The notes: generated by a model from the sequence alone, not told the origin. Shown: positions 8,408-16,817, counted from the first letter of the stretch. The stretch: 64,000 bases of DNA from Pseudoalteromonas sp. Scap06 (GCF_013394165.1 NZ_CP041331.1:558001-622000), one strand, 5' to 3'. Translations and numbers: made by a program.

Positions 8408-8807
8408 TTTTTAATCACTTTTAATTTTCCAGCGCTCAACGCATCATTACACATTTTGGATAATTTAGTATTATCTGAGTTTGAAATACCAATCCTCAGA
8501 CCGTCACTATTATTATGAAAATCCATAGTCTTCTCTTCAGCTATATTTAAAGGGCTACTTTCATGAGCATTAGTCAATTCTAGCGCATTCTTATAGCCGA
8601 TATCTCGTGATAGGGTCGCTGACCAAAAGCAATGTCTAAAGGCATCACTTTTATCATTTCGTCCATTGCGCCCAAAACGCTTGGTAGTCTCTGAGTACGC
8701 TATATCACGGAACTTCATAATCGCAGTTACATGATGAGGATGTGTTTTGAAATAAGACTTCTCATCTCAGTAAGATGTTCGTATTTATCATAGAGTGAAC
8801 TTACCAT
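8404..8807 (-). pseudogene. DUF6973-like protein, frameshifted near its 5' end
   Basis: An intact 104-residue frame (start 8718) carries a recognisable core: DKSDAFRHCFWSATLSRDIG, ELTNAHESS and MDFHNNSDGLRIG. This His/Asp-rich pattern is shared by a family (DUF6973-like) found in some secreted or toxin-associated proteins. Upstream, an ATG at 8807 with a good ribosome site (AAAAGGA) encodes VSSLYDKYEHLTEM in another frame, and the core frame is open back to that region (YFKTHPHHVTAIM). One indel near 8760 would restore a protein of about 134 residues. It overlaps the downstream lipoprotein gene by ATGA, a plausible effector/immunity pair; that role is a guess. Confidence 0.5.
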
Positions 8808-9091
8808 TTTTAATTCCTTTTAGTTGATTACAATATAGTCAAAAAATATTTTTAAACAATTAGCTAGCATTGAATCTCTTTATAACGGTGCAAAATCACA
8901 GCAAAAAGAATGTGTCAGTAATATCAGGCAAGCCAGCTGTAGCTATGCAAACAGCAGTGTCTTATTAAAAATTGCTATTATGAAATCGTTTTTATTATGA
9001 AACAGCTTTGGATTTAAGAGGCAGCTTAAAAGGATGATATTTAAAAAGAGCTGTAAGTACAGCTCCAGCATTGCTATTAGCCTAGTGGCAA
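8808..9091. other. intergenic region, nothing recognised
   Basis: About 280 bases of AT-rich sequence upstream of the frameshifted pair and downstream of the monooxygenase gene. It probably holds the promoter of the pair. No terminator, attC or RNA gene could be supported. Confidence 0.4.
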
Positions 9092-9379
9092 TTAACCAAT
9101 GGTTTTGTACACATCGATATTAGTAGAAGAAATAAATGCACCTACAGCATCACCAAAGGCCTTGAAGTGTGGTGCGTTTTTATGGGCTTCGAAATGCTCA
9201 TTAGACGCCCATTGCTCACTCACTAAATAGATAGTTTGCTCAGCATCGTTTTTAACTGATAGCTCGTAACGCAGGCAGCCTACTTCTTGGCGAGAGGACT
9301 GTTGTAAGTTTTCGAGCTCAATTAAAAGGCGCTCTGCATCGCTATTTTCACTCGATAGTGTGGCAATTACCGTTAACAT
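9092..9379 (-). CDS. ABM-domain monooxygenase-like protein (YgiN type)
   Basis: A 95-residue single-domain protein of the antibiotic biosynthesis monooxygenase fold, a dimeric ferredoxin-like barrel. Visible marks are the first strand LTVIATLSS, the GCLRYELSV strand, the core helix EQWASNEHFEAHKNAPHFKAF with its conserved histidine, and the last strand DVYKTIG. Relatives oxidise quinols or act on small aromatic or reactive compounds; the substrate here is unknown. The gene lies 65 bases downstream of an aldo/keto reductase on the same strand, and the two may be co-transcribed as a small detoxification unit. Confidence 0.8.
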   Translation of the reverse strand: MLTVIATLSSENSDAERLLIELENLQQSSRQEVGCLRYELSVKNDAEQTIYLVSEQWASNEHFEAHKNAPHFKAFGDAVGAFISSTNIDVYKTIG

Positions 9380-9444
9380 GGGTGTTCCTTGTTTAAAAAT
9401 AAAGGTGCAGCTTTACTGCACCTGTTTTAGCTTTAGCTCTTTGG

Positions 9445-10260
9445 TTATTGATCCCACTGTGGTGCAAAGTCTGGCGATGCTTGGCGGTCGTTACAGTCAA
9501 GGCCATCTATACGCGCAATGTCTTCATCATCAAGTTTAACTTTGTCGTTAAAGTTATCTTCTAAGTTTTTACGCTTGGTCGATGATGGAATGGTGGTCAT
9601 GCCATTGGCATTTTCCCATGCAATAACCACTTGCGCTGGCGTTGCATCGTGCTTGTTAGCAATATCAATAATGGTTTGATCTGTTAATACCTTACCCACA
9701 ACAAATGGCATATAGGCGGTAACATGAATTTTATGTTGATCGCAAAAAGCGCGCAGTTTAGTGTTGGTTAAATATGGATGTACCTCAATTTGATTAGTGA
9801 ATATTTCGCGAGGATCTAAGGTTTGCATTGCCTCATTTAAGTTGGCAATGGTGAAGTTAGATACACCAATATGTTTAGTTAAACCCAGCTTTTTAGTTAA
9901 CAGTAGCTCGGTTAAGTATTCACTCATGGGTTCATTATTTACCGGTGCTGGCCAGTGGATTAATAATAAGTCTACATAATCAAGCTGTAGCTTCTCTAAA
10001 GATGTTTTAACACTGTCAACAAAATCAGCTTTGTTGAGCTTGTTATTCCATACTTTGGTGGTTATAAATAATTCTTCACGAGGAATATTGCTGTCTTTAA
10101 TTGCTTGGCCAACTTGCTCTTCATTGCCATATATTTGCGCGGTATCAATGTGGCGAAATCCAACTTCTAACGCCATTTTTACAGATTCATAAGCTGTTTT
10201 ACCTTCTAAACGAAAAGTACCCATACCTAAATCTGGCATTTCAATTACACGTTGTGTCAT
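9445..10260 (-). CDS. aldo/keto reductase (2,5-diketo-D-gluconate reductase-like)
   Basis: A 271-residue NADPH-dependent reductase of the AKR5 type, the usual size for DkgA/DkgB. The catalytic tetrad is visible: Asp39 (FRHIDTAQIY), Tyr44, Lys69 (ITTKVW) and His102 (LIHWP). The family signatures IGVSNF, NQIEVHPYL and the C-terminal cofactor segment TTIPSSTKRKNLEDN are present. It reduces aldehydes or ketones in the cytoplasm. The neighbourhood (ABM protein downstream, MFS exporter upstream on the same strand, divergent LysR regulator) suggests a stress-inducible unit, but the 148-base gap to the exporter leaves separate promoters possible. Confidence 0.85.
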   Translation of the reverse strand: MTQRVIEMPDLGMGTFRLEGKTAYESVKMALEVGFRHIDTAQIYGNEEQVGQAIKDSNIPREELFITTKVWNNKLNKADFVDSVKTSLEKLQLDYVDLLLIHWPAPVNNEPMSEYLTELLLTKKLGLTKHIGVSNFTIANLNEAMQTLDPREIFTNQIEVHPYLTNTKLRAFCDQHKIHVTAYMPFVVGKVLTDQTIIDIANKHDATPAQVVIAWENANGMTTIPSSTKRKNLEDNFNDKVKLDDEDIARIDGLDCNDRQASPDFAPQWDQ

Positions 10261-10408
10261 AGCTTTATCCTTGTTTAATAATAGGTTTAAAATTCAAACG
10301 ACGTGTTTACTAAATACACCTATTACTTTTTTGATTTAAAATTTTGACCTCATGTGAATACTGAGGTCATTGATTTTTATTTCAAGACTAACCTATATGA
10401 GTTCGGCT

Positions 10409-11581
10409 TTATTTAACCTGAACATTATGTTTATCTAGCCTACCACTGTATCGAGTAACTATTAAAGCCAGTAATGAAACAACGGCCCCAATCCATGCGG
10501 TATCTTTTAGTTCCATATGCTCGACTACAAGCCCCCCTGTAACAGAGCCTAAGGCTATTCCAATATTAAACGCCGCGATGTTTAACCCCGATGCGACATC
10601 TACCGCATTAGGAGTGTGCTTTTTTGCCTGTTTTACTACATAAAGCTGCAATCCTGGTACATTACCAAATGCAAATGCCCCCCATATTAAAATAGTCAGC
10701 ACTGCGGCTACTTTTGATTCCATAGTAAAGGTGAAAGCCAATAAAATAATTGTTAACGCGCTAAATATAATACTCAGTGCACTAATTGGGCCTCGCTTGT
10801 CGGCTAATTTTCCGCCCCATATATTACCAACAGCTACCGACACACCATAAACCAGCATTATTAAACCAATAGCGGATGGTGCAAAGCCAGTTTGCTGCTC
10901 TAATATAGGCGCTAAATAAGTAAACGCGGTGAACGTTCCGCCGTAGCCTAATATAGTCATTAAATAAACGAGCAATAAGCGCGGCTTAACAATAACCTGT
11001 AGCTGCTCTTTAAACGTCGCCGGAATAGACTGCTTTAAGTTTTTTGGTACTAAAATAGCGCTGCCAATTAGCGCAATTAAACCTAATGCCGAAACCACTA
11101 AAAACGTTGCACGCCAGCCAAAGTGCTGGCCAATCCATGTTCCTAATGGCACACCCGTTACAAGCGCTACCGTAAGGCCGGTAAACATAATTGCAATAGC
11201 GCTCGCCTCTTTGTCTTTACTTACCAAGCTTGTTGCTATCATTGAGCCAATAGAGAAAAATACACCGTGAGCTAAGCCTGTTAGTATGCGTGCCAGTATT
11301 AGTGTTTCGTAACTCGGCGCTTGCCAAGCTAATAAATTCCCCATAACAAATAAGCCCATAAGACTTATAAGTACCACTTTTCGGTTCCAGCGACCCGTTA
11401 ATGCAGTGAGTACCGGTGCACCAATAGCTACACCAACTGCATATAAGCTCACTAGTAAGCCTGCTGATGGTAAGCTCACGCCTAAATCGTTTGCAATAGT
11501 TGGCACTAAACCCACTATAACAAACTCGGTTGTTCCAATTGCAAATGCGCTTAAGGTAAGCGCCCATAAAGCCAATGGCAT
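10409..11581 (-). CDS. MFS efflux transporter, DHA1 family (AraJ/YdhP-like)
   Basis: An inner-membrane proton-driven exporter of 390 residues with 12 expected membrane helices. The opening TLSAFAIGTTEFVIVGL, the helix 2-3 loop with GRWNRK, and GVFFSIGSMIATSLV are characteristic of the YdhP/AraJ/sugar-efflux group of DHA1 carriers. I chose the start MPLALWALT because GAGGAT lies 7 bases upstream and the longer frame would add a non-hydrophobic leader. The gene is divergent from a LysR gene and shares with it a promoter region with nested palindromes, so the regulator probably controls it. The exported compound is unknown. Confidence 0.85.
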   Translation of the reverse strand: MPLALWALTLSAFAIGTTEFVIVGLVPTIANDLGVSLPSAGLLVSLYAVGVAIGAPVLTALTGRWNRKVVLISLMGLFVMGNLLAWQAPSYETLILARILTGLAHGVFFSIGSMIATSLVSKDKEASAIAIMFTGLTVALVTGVPLGTWIGQHFGWRATFLVVSALGLIALIGSAILVPKNLKQSIPATFKEQLQVIVKPRLLLVYLMTILGYGGTFTAFTYLAPILEQQTGFAPSAIGLIMLVYGVSVAVGNIWGGKLADKRGPISALSIIFSALTIILLAFTFTMESKVAAVLTILIWGAFAFGNVPGLQLYVVKQAKKHTPNAVDVASGLNIAAFNIGIALGSVTGGLVVEHMELKDTAWIGAVVSLLALIVTRYSGRLDKHNVQVK

Positions 11582-11642
11582 AAATACATCCTCATTTTTA
11601 ATATAGATGCATAGTGTGTGTAAAAACTCCTTTGCAATAAAC

Positions 11643-11699
11643 AGCATAAATGGCAAAATACTTTTGTTTATTTTGCAAATATAAATAAGTGAATTTATG
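11643..11699. promoter_or_regulatory. nested inverted repeats in the MFS/lysR divergent promoter
   Basis: Two perfect 8-base inverted repeats nest: GCATAAAT (11643) with ATTTATGC (11692), and GCAAAATA (11652) with TATTTTGC (11668). They lie between the MFS start and the regulator start, the outer one touching the regulator's start codon. A likely operator of the LysR protein. Confidence 0.5.
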
Positions 11700-12584
11700 C
11701 CTGTTCAAGCTAAAACTGAAGATCTAGAAATGTTTATTACCATTGTTGATTGTGGCAGCTTTTCCGGTGCGGCTAGTTTACTTGATTTAAATGTAGCTAA
11801 GGTTTCAAGAGCGCTATCTCGCCTCGAAAGCAGGCTAAACTGCACATTACTAAACAGAACAACTCGGCGCTTAGAACTGACCGAGGAAGGGCATATATAC
11901 ATAGAATATGCGCGAAAGGCTTTAAACACGCTGCTCTTAGGGGAAGAAACAATAAAGCTACTTAAGCAAGCACCTAGCGGGCACTTGCGTATAGATGCAG
12001 CAAGCCCTTTTGTTTTACATCAACTAGCGCCACTTGTTAATGAATTTAAAAAGCAATACCCGCAAATCACGCTCGATATTACCTCACACGACAATATTAT
12101 TGATTTACTTGAGCGCAAAACAGATTTAGCTATTCGCATTGGAGACTTAAAAGATTCAAACCTGCACGCGCGAAAATTAGGCCAAAGTAAATTAAAATTG
12201 GTCGCAAGCGCTGATTATGTAAAAAATGCGCCACCATTACAGCAAGTTTCAGATCTTAAAAACCATAACCTAATTGGCTTCAGTGAGCCCAATACTCTTA
12301 ATCAATGGCCCTTGAAGCATGAGCAATCTCTGCACTTTGATTTAAGGGCTAGCAGCGGCGAAACCATTAGGCATTTATGTATTGCTGATCAAGGCATAGC
12401 ACTTCTCTCACAATTTATGATTGCTGAAGATTTAGCCAAAAAACGATTAATAGAAGTTTTACCCCACAGCGTGAGTAGCCCAAATAATCGAGAATCTATT
12501 TATGGCGTTTATTACAAAAATGGGGCGGTTTCCTCCCGTATCGTTGCATTTTTAGATTTTATACAACCGCGACTAAGTTTATAA
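11697..12584 (+). CDS. LysR-family transcriptional regulator
   Basis: A 295-residue regulator of normal length. The winged helix-turn-helix covers residues 5-65 (LEMFITIVDCGSFSGAASLL, then VSRALSRLESRLNCTLLNRTTRRLELTEEG), followed by the periplasmic-binding-like effector domain. The long TTRR turn and the GHLRIDAASPF start of the effector domain place it in the CrgA/DmlR-like branch. It is divergent from the MFS exporter, with only about 115 bases between the starts, the classic layout in which the regulator controls the exporter and itself. Confidence 0.88.
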   Translation: MPVQAKTEDLEMFITIVDCGSFSGAASLLDLNVAKVSRALSRLESRLNCTLLNRTTRRLELTEEGHIYIEYARKALNTLLLGEETIKLLKQAPSGHLRIDAASPFVLHQLAPLVNEFKKQYPQITLDITSHDNIIDLLERKTDLAIRIGDLKDSNLHARKLGQSKLKLVASADYVKNAPPLQQVSDLKNHNLIGFSEPNTLNQWPLKHEQSLHFDLRASSGETIRHLCIADQGIALLSQFMIAEDLAKKRLIEVLPHSVSSPNNRESIYGVYYKNGAVSSRIVAFLDFIQPRLSL

Positions 12585-12697
12585 ATCGCTTTTAAATTGA
12601 TTTTAAAGAGCAACTTAATGAAATAATTTACATTATTGACGGTTTTAAGATTAAGCTGAGTATAAACACTGCAGTTGCATTATTTGGATGAGGTAGT

Positions 12698-13738
12698 ATG
12701 GATTCTTTAACACAAGTCGCATTAGGCAGTGCCGTAGGCTACGCGGTACTAGGCAATAAAGTAGGTAGAAAAGCCGTTGCGTGGGGCGCTATTTTAGGCA
12801 CTTTACCCGATCTAGATGTATTTTTACCCTATGGCGGCAGTGTAGAGGCATTTACCTATCATCGCGGTTTTAGCCATTCTTTATTTGTCCATTTATTAAT
12901 AAGCCCGCTAATTGTATGGCTAATATTAAAAATACACACAGGCATGCAGGCTTATAAAGTTCGTTGGTTTTGGTTGGTGTTTTTGTGCTTATCAACACAT
13001 GCTTTATTAGATTCACTCACCGTTTATGGTACTCAGCTAATGTGGCCCTTAAGTGAATACCCTTTTGCGGTATCTAGCATGTTTATTATTGACCCCCTTT
13101 ACACCTTGCCGTTATTAATTGGTTTAGCTTTTACTTTATTACCTAAAATAAGTACCAGTAAAGCCTATAAAATCAATGCAATTACACTTAGCCTAAGCAC
13201 AGCGTATTTATGCCTTGCCTTTGTGTTTAAACTCAATATTGACGACAAGGTAAAAACAGCACTGAACAATCGCGATATTGACGCAACCGGCTATATTAGT
13301 ACGCCTGCCCCGCTCACCACTTTACTTTGGCGTATAGTGGTAATGTCTGACGGTCACTACTACGAGGGGTATGCCTCTGTGTTTGACTCGCCCAGTGATG
13401 TAACCTTAAATGCCTACAATACAACACCGTCTTTAATTAAGCCTATTGACAACCAATGGGGCATTCAAAGACTACAATGGTTTACAAAAGGGTTTTATTC
13501 TATTCGCCAGCAAACCGATAACGTGATTTTGTCAGATTTAAGAATGGGTATGGAATGCCAATATGTATTTAACTTTGTGGTAGGTGAGCAAACAGACTCG
13601 GGCATTAAGTTGGGTAATTTTGAACGACTCTCTCAGCGCCCTAGTTTTAGTAATGCCGGTAATATTTGGCAGCGAATTTGGCAACCTGAAGTCTCGCTGG
13701 CATCTCCATTGGCTAAAAATAACTGCTCGTTGCCATAG
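12698..13738 (+). CDS. membrane-bound metal-dependent hydrolase, YdjM/DUF457 family
   Basis: A 346-residue inner-membrane protein. The family motifs appear in order: the opening MDSLTQVALGSAVGYAVLG, TLPDLDVFLPYGG, HRGFSHSLFVH and THALLDSLTVYGTQLMWPL. The His and Asp residues in them are the presumed metal ligands. Four to five hydrophobic segments fill residues 1-190, and the rest is a soluble domain. The substrate is unknown; relatives are induced by DNA damage or act on lipids in some annotations, not shown here. The gene stands alone with its own terminator. Confidence 0.82.
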   Translation: MDSLTQVALGSAVGYAVLGNKVGRKAVAWGAILGTLPDLDVFLPYGGSVEAFTYHRGFSHSLFVHLLISPLIVWLILKIHTGMQAYKVRWFWLVFLCLSTHALLDSLTVYGTQLMWPLSEYPFAVSSMFIIDPLYTLPLLIGLAFTLLPKISTSKAYKINAITLSLSTAYLCLAFVFKLNIDDKVKTALNNRDIDATGYISTPAPLTTLLWRIVVMSDGHYYEGYASVFDSPSDVTLNAYNTTPSLIKPIDNQWGIQRLQWFTKGFYSIRQQTDNVILSDLRMGMECQYVFNFVVGEQTDSGIKLGNFERLSQRPSFSNAGNIWQRIWQPEVSLASPLAKNNCSLP

Positions 13739-13754
13739 TTAGGGGTCTTGTATT

Positions 13755-13805
13755 AAAAAAGTGTGATTTTTATTTTGCTTAGGAATAAAAACACACACTT
13801 TTTTT
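13755..13805 (+). terminator. terminator after the YdjM-like gene
   Basis: A long AT-rich hairpin (AAAAAAGTGTG with a small bulge against ACACACTTTTTT, plus an inner TTTTTATT/AATAAAAA pairing) that ends in a T-run. Confidence 0.65.
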
Positions 13806-13869
13806 AACACTAAATTACATTCAAGCAGTTTTGTGCCACCTCAAAACGTAGTTATTGCAACCAAATGAA

Positions 13870-14139
13870 TTAGTTTTGGTGCTCGTACTGTCCACGATAT
13901 ACTTCAAATACTTTTAATACGGTGTGTTGTTCTTTTGAAAGCGCGTCAAACCAGTCATCAAATAATTCATCATCTTCTTGTTCGCTTAATGCTAAATAAT
14001 GAGCAAGTAATTCAATGATGTCGTTATGAGTACACCCTAACGAATCAACTTGCTTAGCCAATATACTGTGGTCACGCTCTCTGAGAGTATCCATGACTCC
14101 TTGGTCGATTTGGTCTTGTTGTGCCTGAGCGTCACTCAT
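13870..14139 (-). CDS. small acidic protein of unknown function
   Basis: An 89-residue, strongly acidic, helical protein without signal peptide. It has a Gln/Asp-rich beginning and a central segment SEQEDDELFDDWFDAL. I do not recognise the family. Codon use and spacing look normal. It is transcribed alone, away from the L31/L36 genes, and its 230-base upstream region is shared with them. Confidence 0.6.
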   Translation of the reverse strand: MSDAQAQQDQIDQGVMDTLRERDHSILAKQVDSLGCTHNDIIELLAHYLALSEQEDDELFDDWFDALSKEQHTVLKVFEVYRGQYEHQN

Positions 14140-14337
14140 AAAACTACCTCTATTAACGTTATTAAATTCTTATTATTTTGTTCGCTGAGTCTAGTTATAG
14201 CAGCCTAAATACTAATAGCCAGTACTTTTGATCTAAGTGCTTATTTTTTGACTGTTTTGTGCAAATACACAGCAATTACACTTCGTTTAAGGCTATTTAA
14301 AATGATTTGCAAAGGGAAAATAAATACGTTAAATTAA

Positions 14338-14354
14338 ATGATATACTATCACAT
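14338..14354. promoter_or_regulatory. Zur-like operator upstream of rpmE2-rpmJ2
   Basis: ATGATATACTATCACAT matches the core of the E. coli Zur consensus (ATGTTATAATATAACAT) at 14 of 17 positions and is nearly palindromic. It lies 17 bases before the ATG of the zinc-free L31 paralogue, a known target of Zur in many gammaproteobacteria. Confidence 0.6.
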
Positions 14355-14371
14355 AACACTAAAGGCATTTT

Positions 14372-14638
14372 ATGAAGCCCAATATTCACCCTGATTACCA
14401 TGTGGTTGCTTTTCATGATACTGCAGCTGATTCTTACTTTATTATTGGTTCAACCATTAAAACCAATCGCACCATAGAAATTGAGGGTAAAACATACCCT
14501 TATGTTCCTATTGATGTCTCAAGTGACTCACATCCATTTTATACAGGCAAACAAAAAACGCTCGCTACTGATGGACGCGTTGCGCAATTTAATCGTCGGT
14601 TTAAAAACCTCTCTACTGCTAAAAAGGAAAGCAAATGA
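14372..14638 (+). CDS. rpmE2: 50S ribosomal protein L31 type B (zinc-independent)
   Basis: An 88-residue L31 paralogue, recognisable from [16 protein letters not shown], the [10 protein letters not shown] segment and the basic tail VAQFNRRF. It has no cysteine at all, unlike the zinc-binding form with CxxC, so it can replace L31 in ribosomes when zinc is scarce and thereby release zinc. A Zur-like operator sits just upstream. Its stop overlaps the start of the L36 paralogue (ATGA), so the two are translated together. Confidence 0.93.
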   Translation: MKPNIHPDYHVVAFHDTAADSYFIIGSTIKTNRTIEIEGKTYPYVPIDVSSDSHPFYTGKQKTLATDGRVAQFNRRFKNLSTAKKESK

Positions 14639-14769
14639 AAGTTTTAAGTTCATTAAAAAGTGCAAAACAACGACCAGGTTGTCAAATTGTAAAGCGCAAA
14701 GGGCGAGTATTCGTGATATGTAAAGATAACCCTAGATTTAAAGCCGTGCAGGGTATGAAGAAAAAGTAG
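14635..14769 (+). CDS. rpmJ2: 50S ribosomal protein L36 type B
   Basis: A 44-residue protein: [16 protein letters not shown] at the start, then [20 protein letters not shown]. It overlaps the L31B stop by ATGA. Cysteines 16 and 29 remain, but the CxxC pair and histidine of the zinc-binding form are absent, so it is the zinc-free variant (E. coli YkgO type). Together with L31B it forms the zinc-starvation ribosomal pair. A strong terminator follows 9 bases after the stop. Confidence 0.92.
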   Translation: MKVLSSLKSAKQRPGCQIVKRKGRVFVICKDNPRFKAVQGMKKK

Positions 14770-14777
14770 CAAGATAA

Positions 14778-14807
14778 AATAATGCCGAGTTTATACTCGG
14801 CATTATT
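14778..14807. terminator. bidirectional terminator
   Basis: A 13-base perfect stem AATAATGCCGAGT, loop TTAT, and complement, between the converging rpmJ2 and OsmC-family genes. Confidence 0.85.
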
Positions 14808-14815
14808 ATTAGGGT

Positions 14816-15202
14816 CTATTTAACTACAACAGAAAACTCAGGCACTGCTTGAATAACCTTTTTCACGGTACATGTATTTACCGCAGCAATCAGTGCTTTT
14901 TTATATTTAGCTGGGAAACCTTCTGGCAAGCCAATTTCGATTGAAAAAAGCTTCTTACCGTTTTCATCTACATTTTCGTTATTTTGTGTCAGTGTCATCC
15001 CTTCGGTCGAGATCTCTCTTTGCTGACAAAATTTACGCGCATAAAAACCAGCACACAACACCATGCTTACTAAAAAATAGTCAAACGGCTCTGGATGTTC
15101 TGCATCACCACCAGCGTTTATGCTTTGGTCGCTTATAACTTCATGCTCACCAAACTTAGCACTTAATTTTTGACCGTCTAACATTGAAACCGAAATTTCC
15201 AT
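14816..15202 (-). CDS. OsmC/Ohr-family protein
   Basis: A 128-residue cytoplasmic protein of the OsmC fold, which reduces organic hydroperoxides with two cysteines. The first conserved Cys is in SMVLCAGFYARKFC and the second in NTCTVKKV, with the usual distance; PFDYFLVSM is the family start of the long helix. The subgroup (OsmC, Ohr or YhfA-like) cannot be fixed by eye; YhfA-like is likely from the ISTEGM region. It ends next to the bidirectional terminator and starts 9 bases downstream of the cytochrome b562-like gene, so the two probably form an operon. Confidence 0.82.
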   Translation of the reverse strand: MEISVSMLDGQKLSAKFGEHEVISDQSINAGGDAEHPEPFDYFLVSMVLCAGFYARKFCQQREISTEGMTLTQNNENVDENGKKLFSIEIGLPEGFPAKYKKALIAAVNTCTVKKVIQAVPEFSVVVK

Positions 15203-15211
15203 TACTATTCC

Positions 15212-15601
15212 TTATTTTCCAAACAATAATTCAAAAAAGCCTGGAGGCTCATGTAATTTGTGATATTTTTTGCGTAAATTATCAATTGCTTTGAGTGGTT
15301 TTTTTGCCGCCTCAAGCCCTTGCTCGTTCGCTACTTTTTTGGCTAACTGGGCTTGAGTAAGTACCTTATCTAACCCTTGCACCGACTTTTCAGCTTCTTT
15401 ATAAAACTTGGCTTGCTTACTTTGCTCTATCAATTTAATAAATTCATCAATAGCGCCATTAAATTCTGCTAACTGGGTTGCTTCAACACTTTGTTTATAA
15501 GCAAGCCCAATGTTTTTCATGGTTTTTTCTAAGTCGCTCATTTCATTTGCGGCAACTGTTTGACTAAATATTAATACCATTAACAACAAAACTGCTTTCA
15601 T
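15212..15601 (-). CDS. cybC: cytochrome b562 family protein
   Basis: A 129-residue periplasmic protein. A signal peptide (about 18 residues, ending QTVAA) is followed by a four-helix-bundle sequence. The two haem ligands of cytochrome b562 are conserved: Met28 in DLEKTMKNIG and His114 in LRKKYHKLH, about 86 residues apart as in E. coli CybC. No CxxCH motif is present, so haem would be held non-covalently. A short tail PPGFFELLFGK is additional. Its redox partner is unknown. It is the first gene of a pair with the OsmC-like gene. Confidence 0.75.
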   Translation of the reverse strand: MKAVLLLMVLIFSQTVAANEMSDLEKTMKNIGLAYKQSVEATQLAEFNGAIDEFIKLIEQSKQAKFYKEAEKSVQGLDKVLTQAQLAKKVANEQGLEAAKKPLKAIDNLRKKYHKLHEPPGFFELLFGK

Positions 15602-15734
15602 TAATACACCCTAAAAAATAATTGTTGCATACATGCTAAACTTACTGAGGTATTATATAGCATAACGCCTAGATGTCACCACGGAGTACTTTAGCAAGGA
15701 TAAATTGAGCTTTAGAAAGTTTATAGAGAAATGT

Positions 15735-16814
15735 ATGTCCTTGTTTAAATTATACCGCCTGCTAACATTTACCTGCCTTCTGTTGGGTAGTTATAGTGCT
15801 TATGCCCTAGAAGTCATATTTATTAATCCTGGTTTTTCCGACTCTGAAAATGCACAAAACAAAACCGGAAACTTTTGGTTTGATGTTTCTAAAATAATGC
15901 AAAATGCAGCCACTGATTTAGATGTGACATTAACGGTAGAATACGCAAATCGAAATCATATTTTAATGAAAGAGCTTATTCAGCAGGCTATAAATGATAA
16001 GCCCGATTATCTGATCCTCGTAAACGAAAAAAATGTTACCAGTAAATACCTCTCTAAAATAGACAGTAAACATGTCCCTATTTACTTTTTATTAAATCGT
16101 CCCTCACCTGCATCACTTGACATGTTACGTGAAAATGGCACTAACATAGTCGGTAGTATTACCCCAAATAATCGCGTTGCAGGTAAATCATTGATGCAGC
16201 AGCTTTATAAAAAGTTTACCAATAAAACAACAACTAGCGCACATATATTGGCGTTATTAGGCGACTATGCAACGCCTGCTTCTATTATGCGCACACAAGG
16301 GTTAATGGATTTTTTAACGCAAACACCGCAAGTCACCTTAACCGCTAAAGAGGTTGCCAATTGGTCTGAACAAGAAGGGTTTACAAAAACCTTAGCGTAT
16401 ATGCAGCAAGCCCCTGAAATTAACATTATTTGGTGTGCGAATGATGCCATTGCTTTTGGCGCAAAAAGGGCATTAAAACAGCTAAACATGCAATCTCAGG
16501 TTATTGTGGGCGGTATTAACTGGGAGGTTCCACCAAGTAATAAATCAGCACTTGATGTATCTATTGGAGGTCATGTGTTACTAGGTGCTTATGCCCTAGT
16601 TAATTTGTTCGACAACCATACTCAACCAAAACTTAGTCCTTTGCTTCATCGTACAGCTGATATTTTTGACCCGCTTACTGAGGAAAACACTCCCTTATAC
16701 AAGGCGATAAATACTACTGGCCTTGCAGAAATAAACTTTATACAGTTTAGTAAAACACGCGCTGACTGGTATGAATTTACCATAGAAAATCTACTTTTAG
16801 CGCTTGAGCAATAG
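15735..16814 (+). CDS. periplasmic sugar-binding-like protein (type I fold)
   Basis: A protein of about 359 residues with a signal peptide (LLTFTCLLLGSYSAYA, cleavage before LEV) and the type I periplasmic-binding fold of the LacI/ribose-binding group: EVIFINPGF, the KPDYLILVNEKN strand, HVPIYFLLNRP, the hinge segment ANDAIAFGAKRAL. I use ATG 15735; a TTG at 15705 with an AAGGA ribosome site 6 bases upstream is an alternative that would lengthen the basic start by 10 residues. No permease or ATPase gene is next to it, so it may work with a distant transporter or as the sensor partner of a membrane signalling protein. The ligand is unknown. Confidence 0.75.
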   Translation: MSLFKLYRLLTFTCLLLGSYSAYALEVIFINPGFSDSENAQNKTGNFWFDVSKIMQNAATDLDVTLTVEYANRNHILMKELIQQAINDKPDYLILVNEKNVTSKYLSKIDSKHVPIYFLLNRPSPASLDMLRENGTNIVGSITPNNRVAGKSLMQQLYKKFTNKTTTSAHILALLGDYATPASIMRTQGLMDFLTQTPQVTLTAKEVANWSEQEGFTKTLAYMQQAPEINIIWCANDAIAFGAKRALKQLNMQSQVIVGGINWEVPPSNKSALDVSIGGHVLLGAYALVNLFDNHTQPKLSPLLHRTADIFDPLTEENTPLYKAINTTGLAEINFIQFSKTRADWYEFTIENLLLALEQ

Positions 16815-16817
16815 CAC

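Larger units (their letters stand above)
6840..8807 (-). mobile_element. CALIN-like cluster of cassette genes without an integrase
   Basis: Minus-strand genes (two frameshifted, a methyltransferase and an unknown protein) are separated by sites resembling attC, of which site a is convincing and sites b and c are degenerate. All point the same way as the cassettes of the integron at 25.5-32.6 kb. No integrase gene is nearby, and ordinary genes flank the cluster on both sides. Confidence 0.45.

Noticed and set aside
6840..9091. Prophage or plasmid fragment
   Set aside because: No phage structural, replication or mobilisation gene is present; attC-like sites explain the region better.
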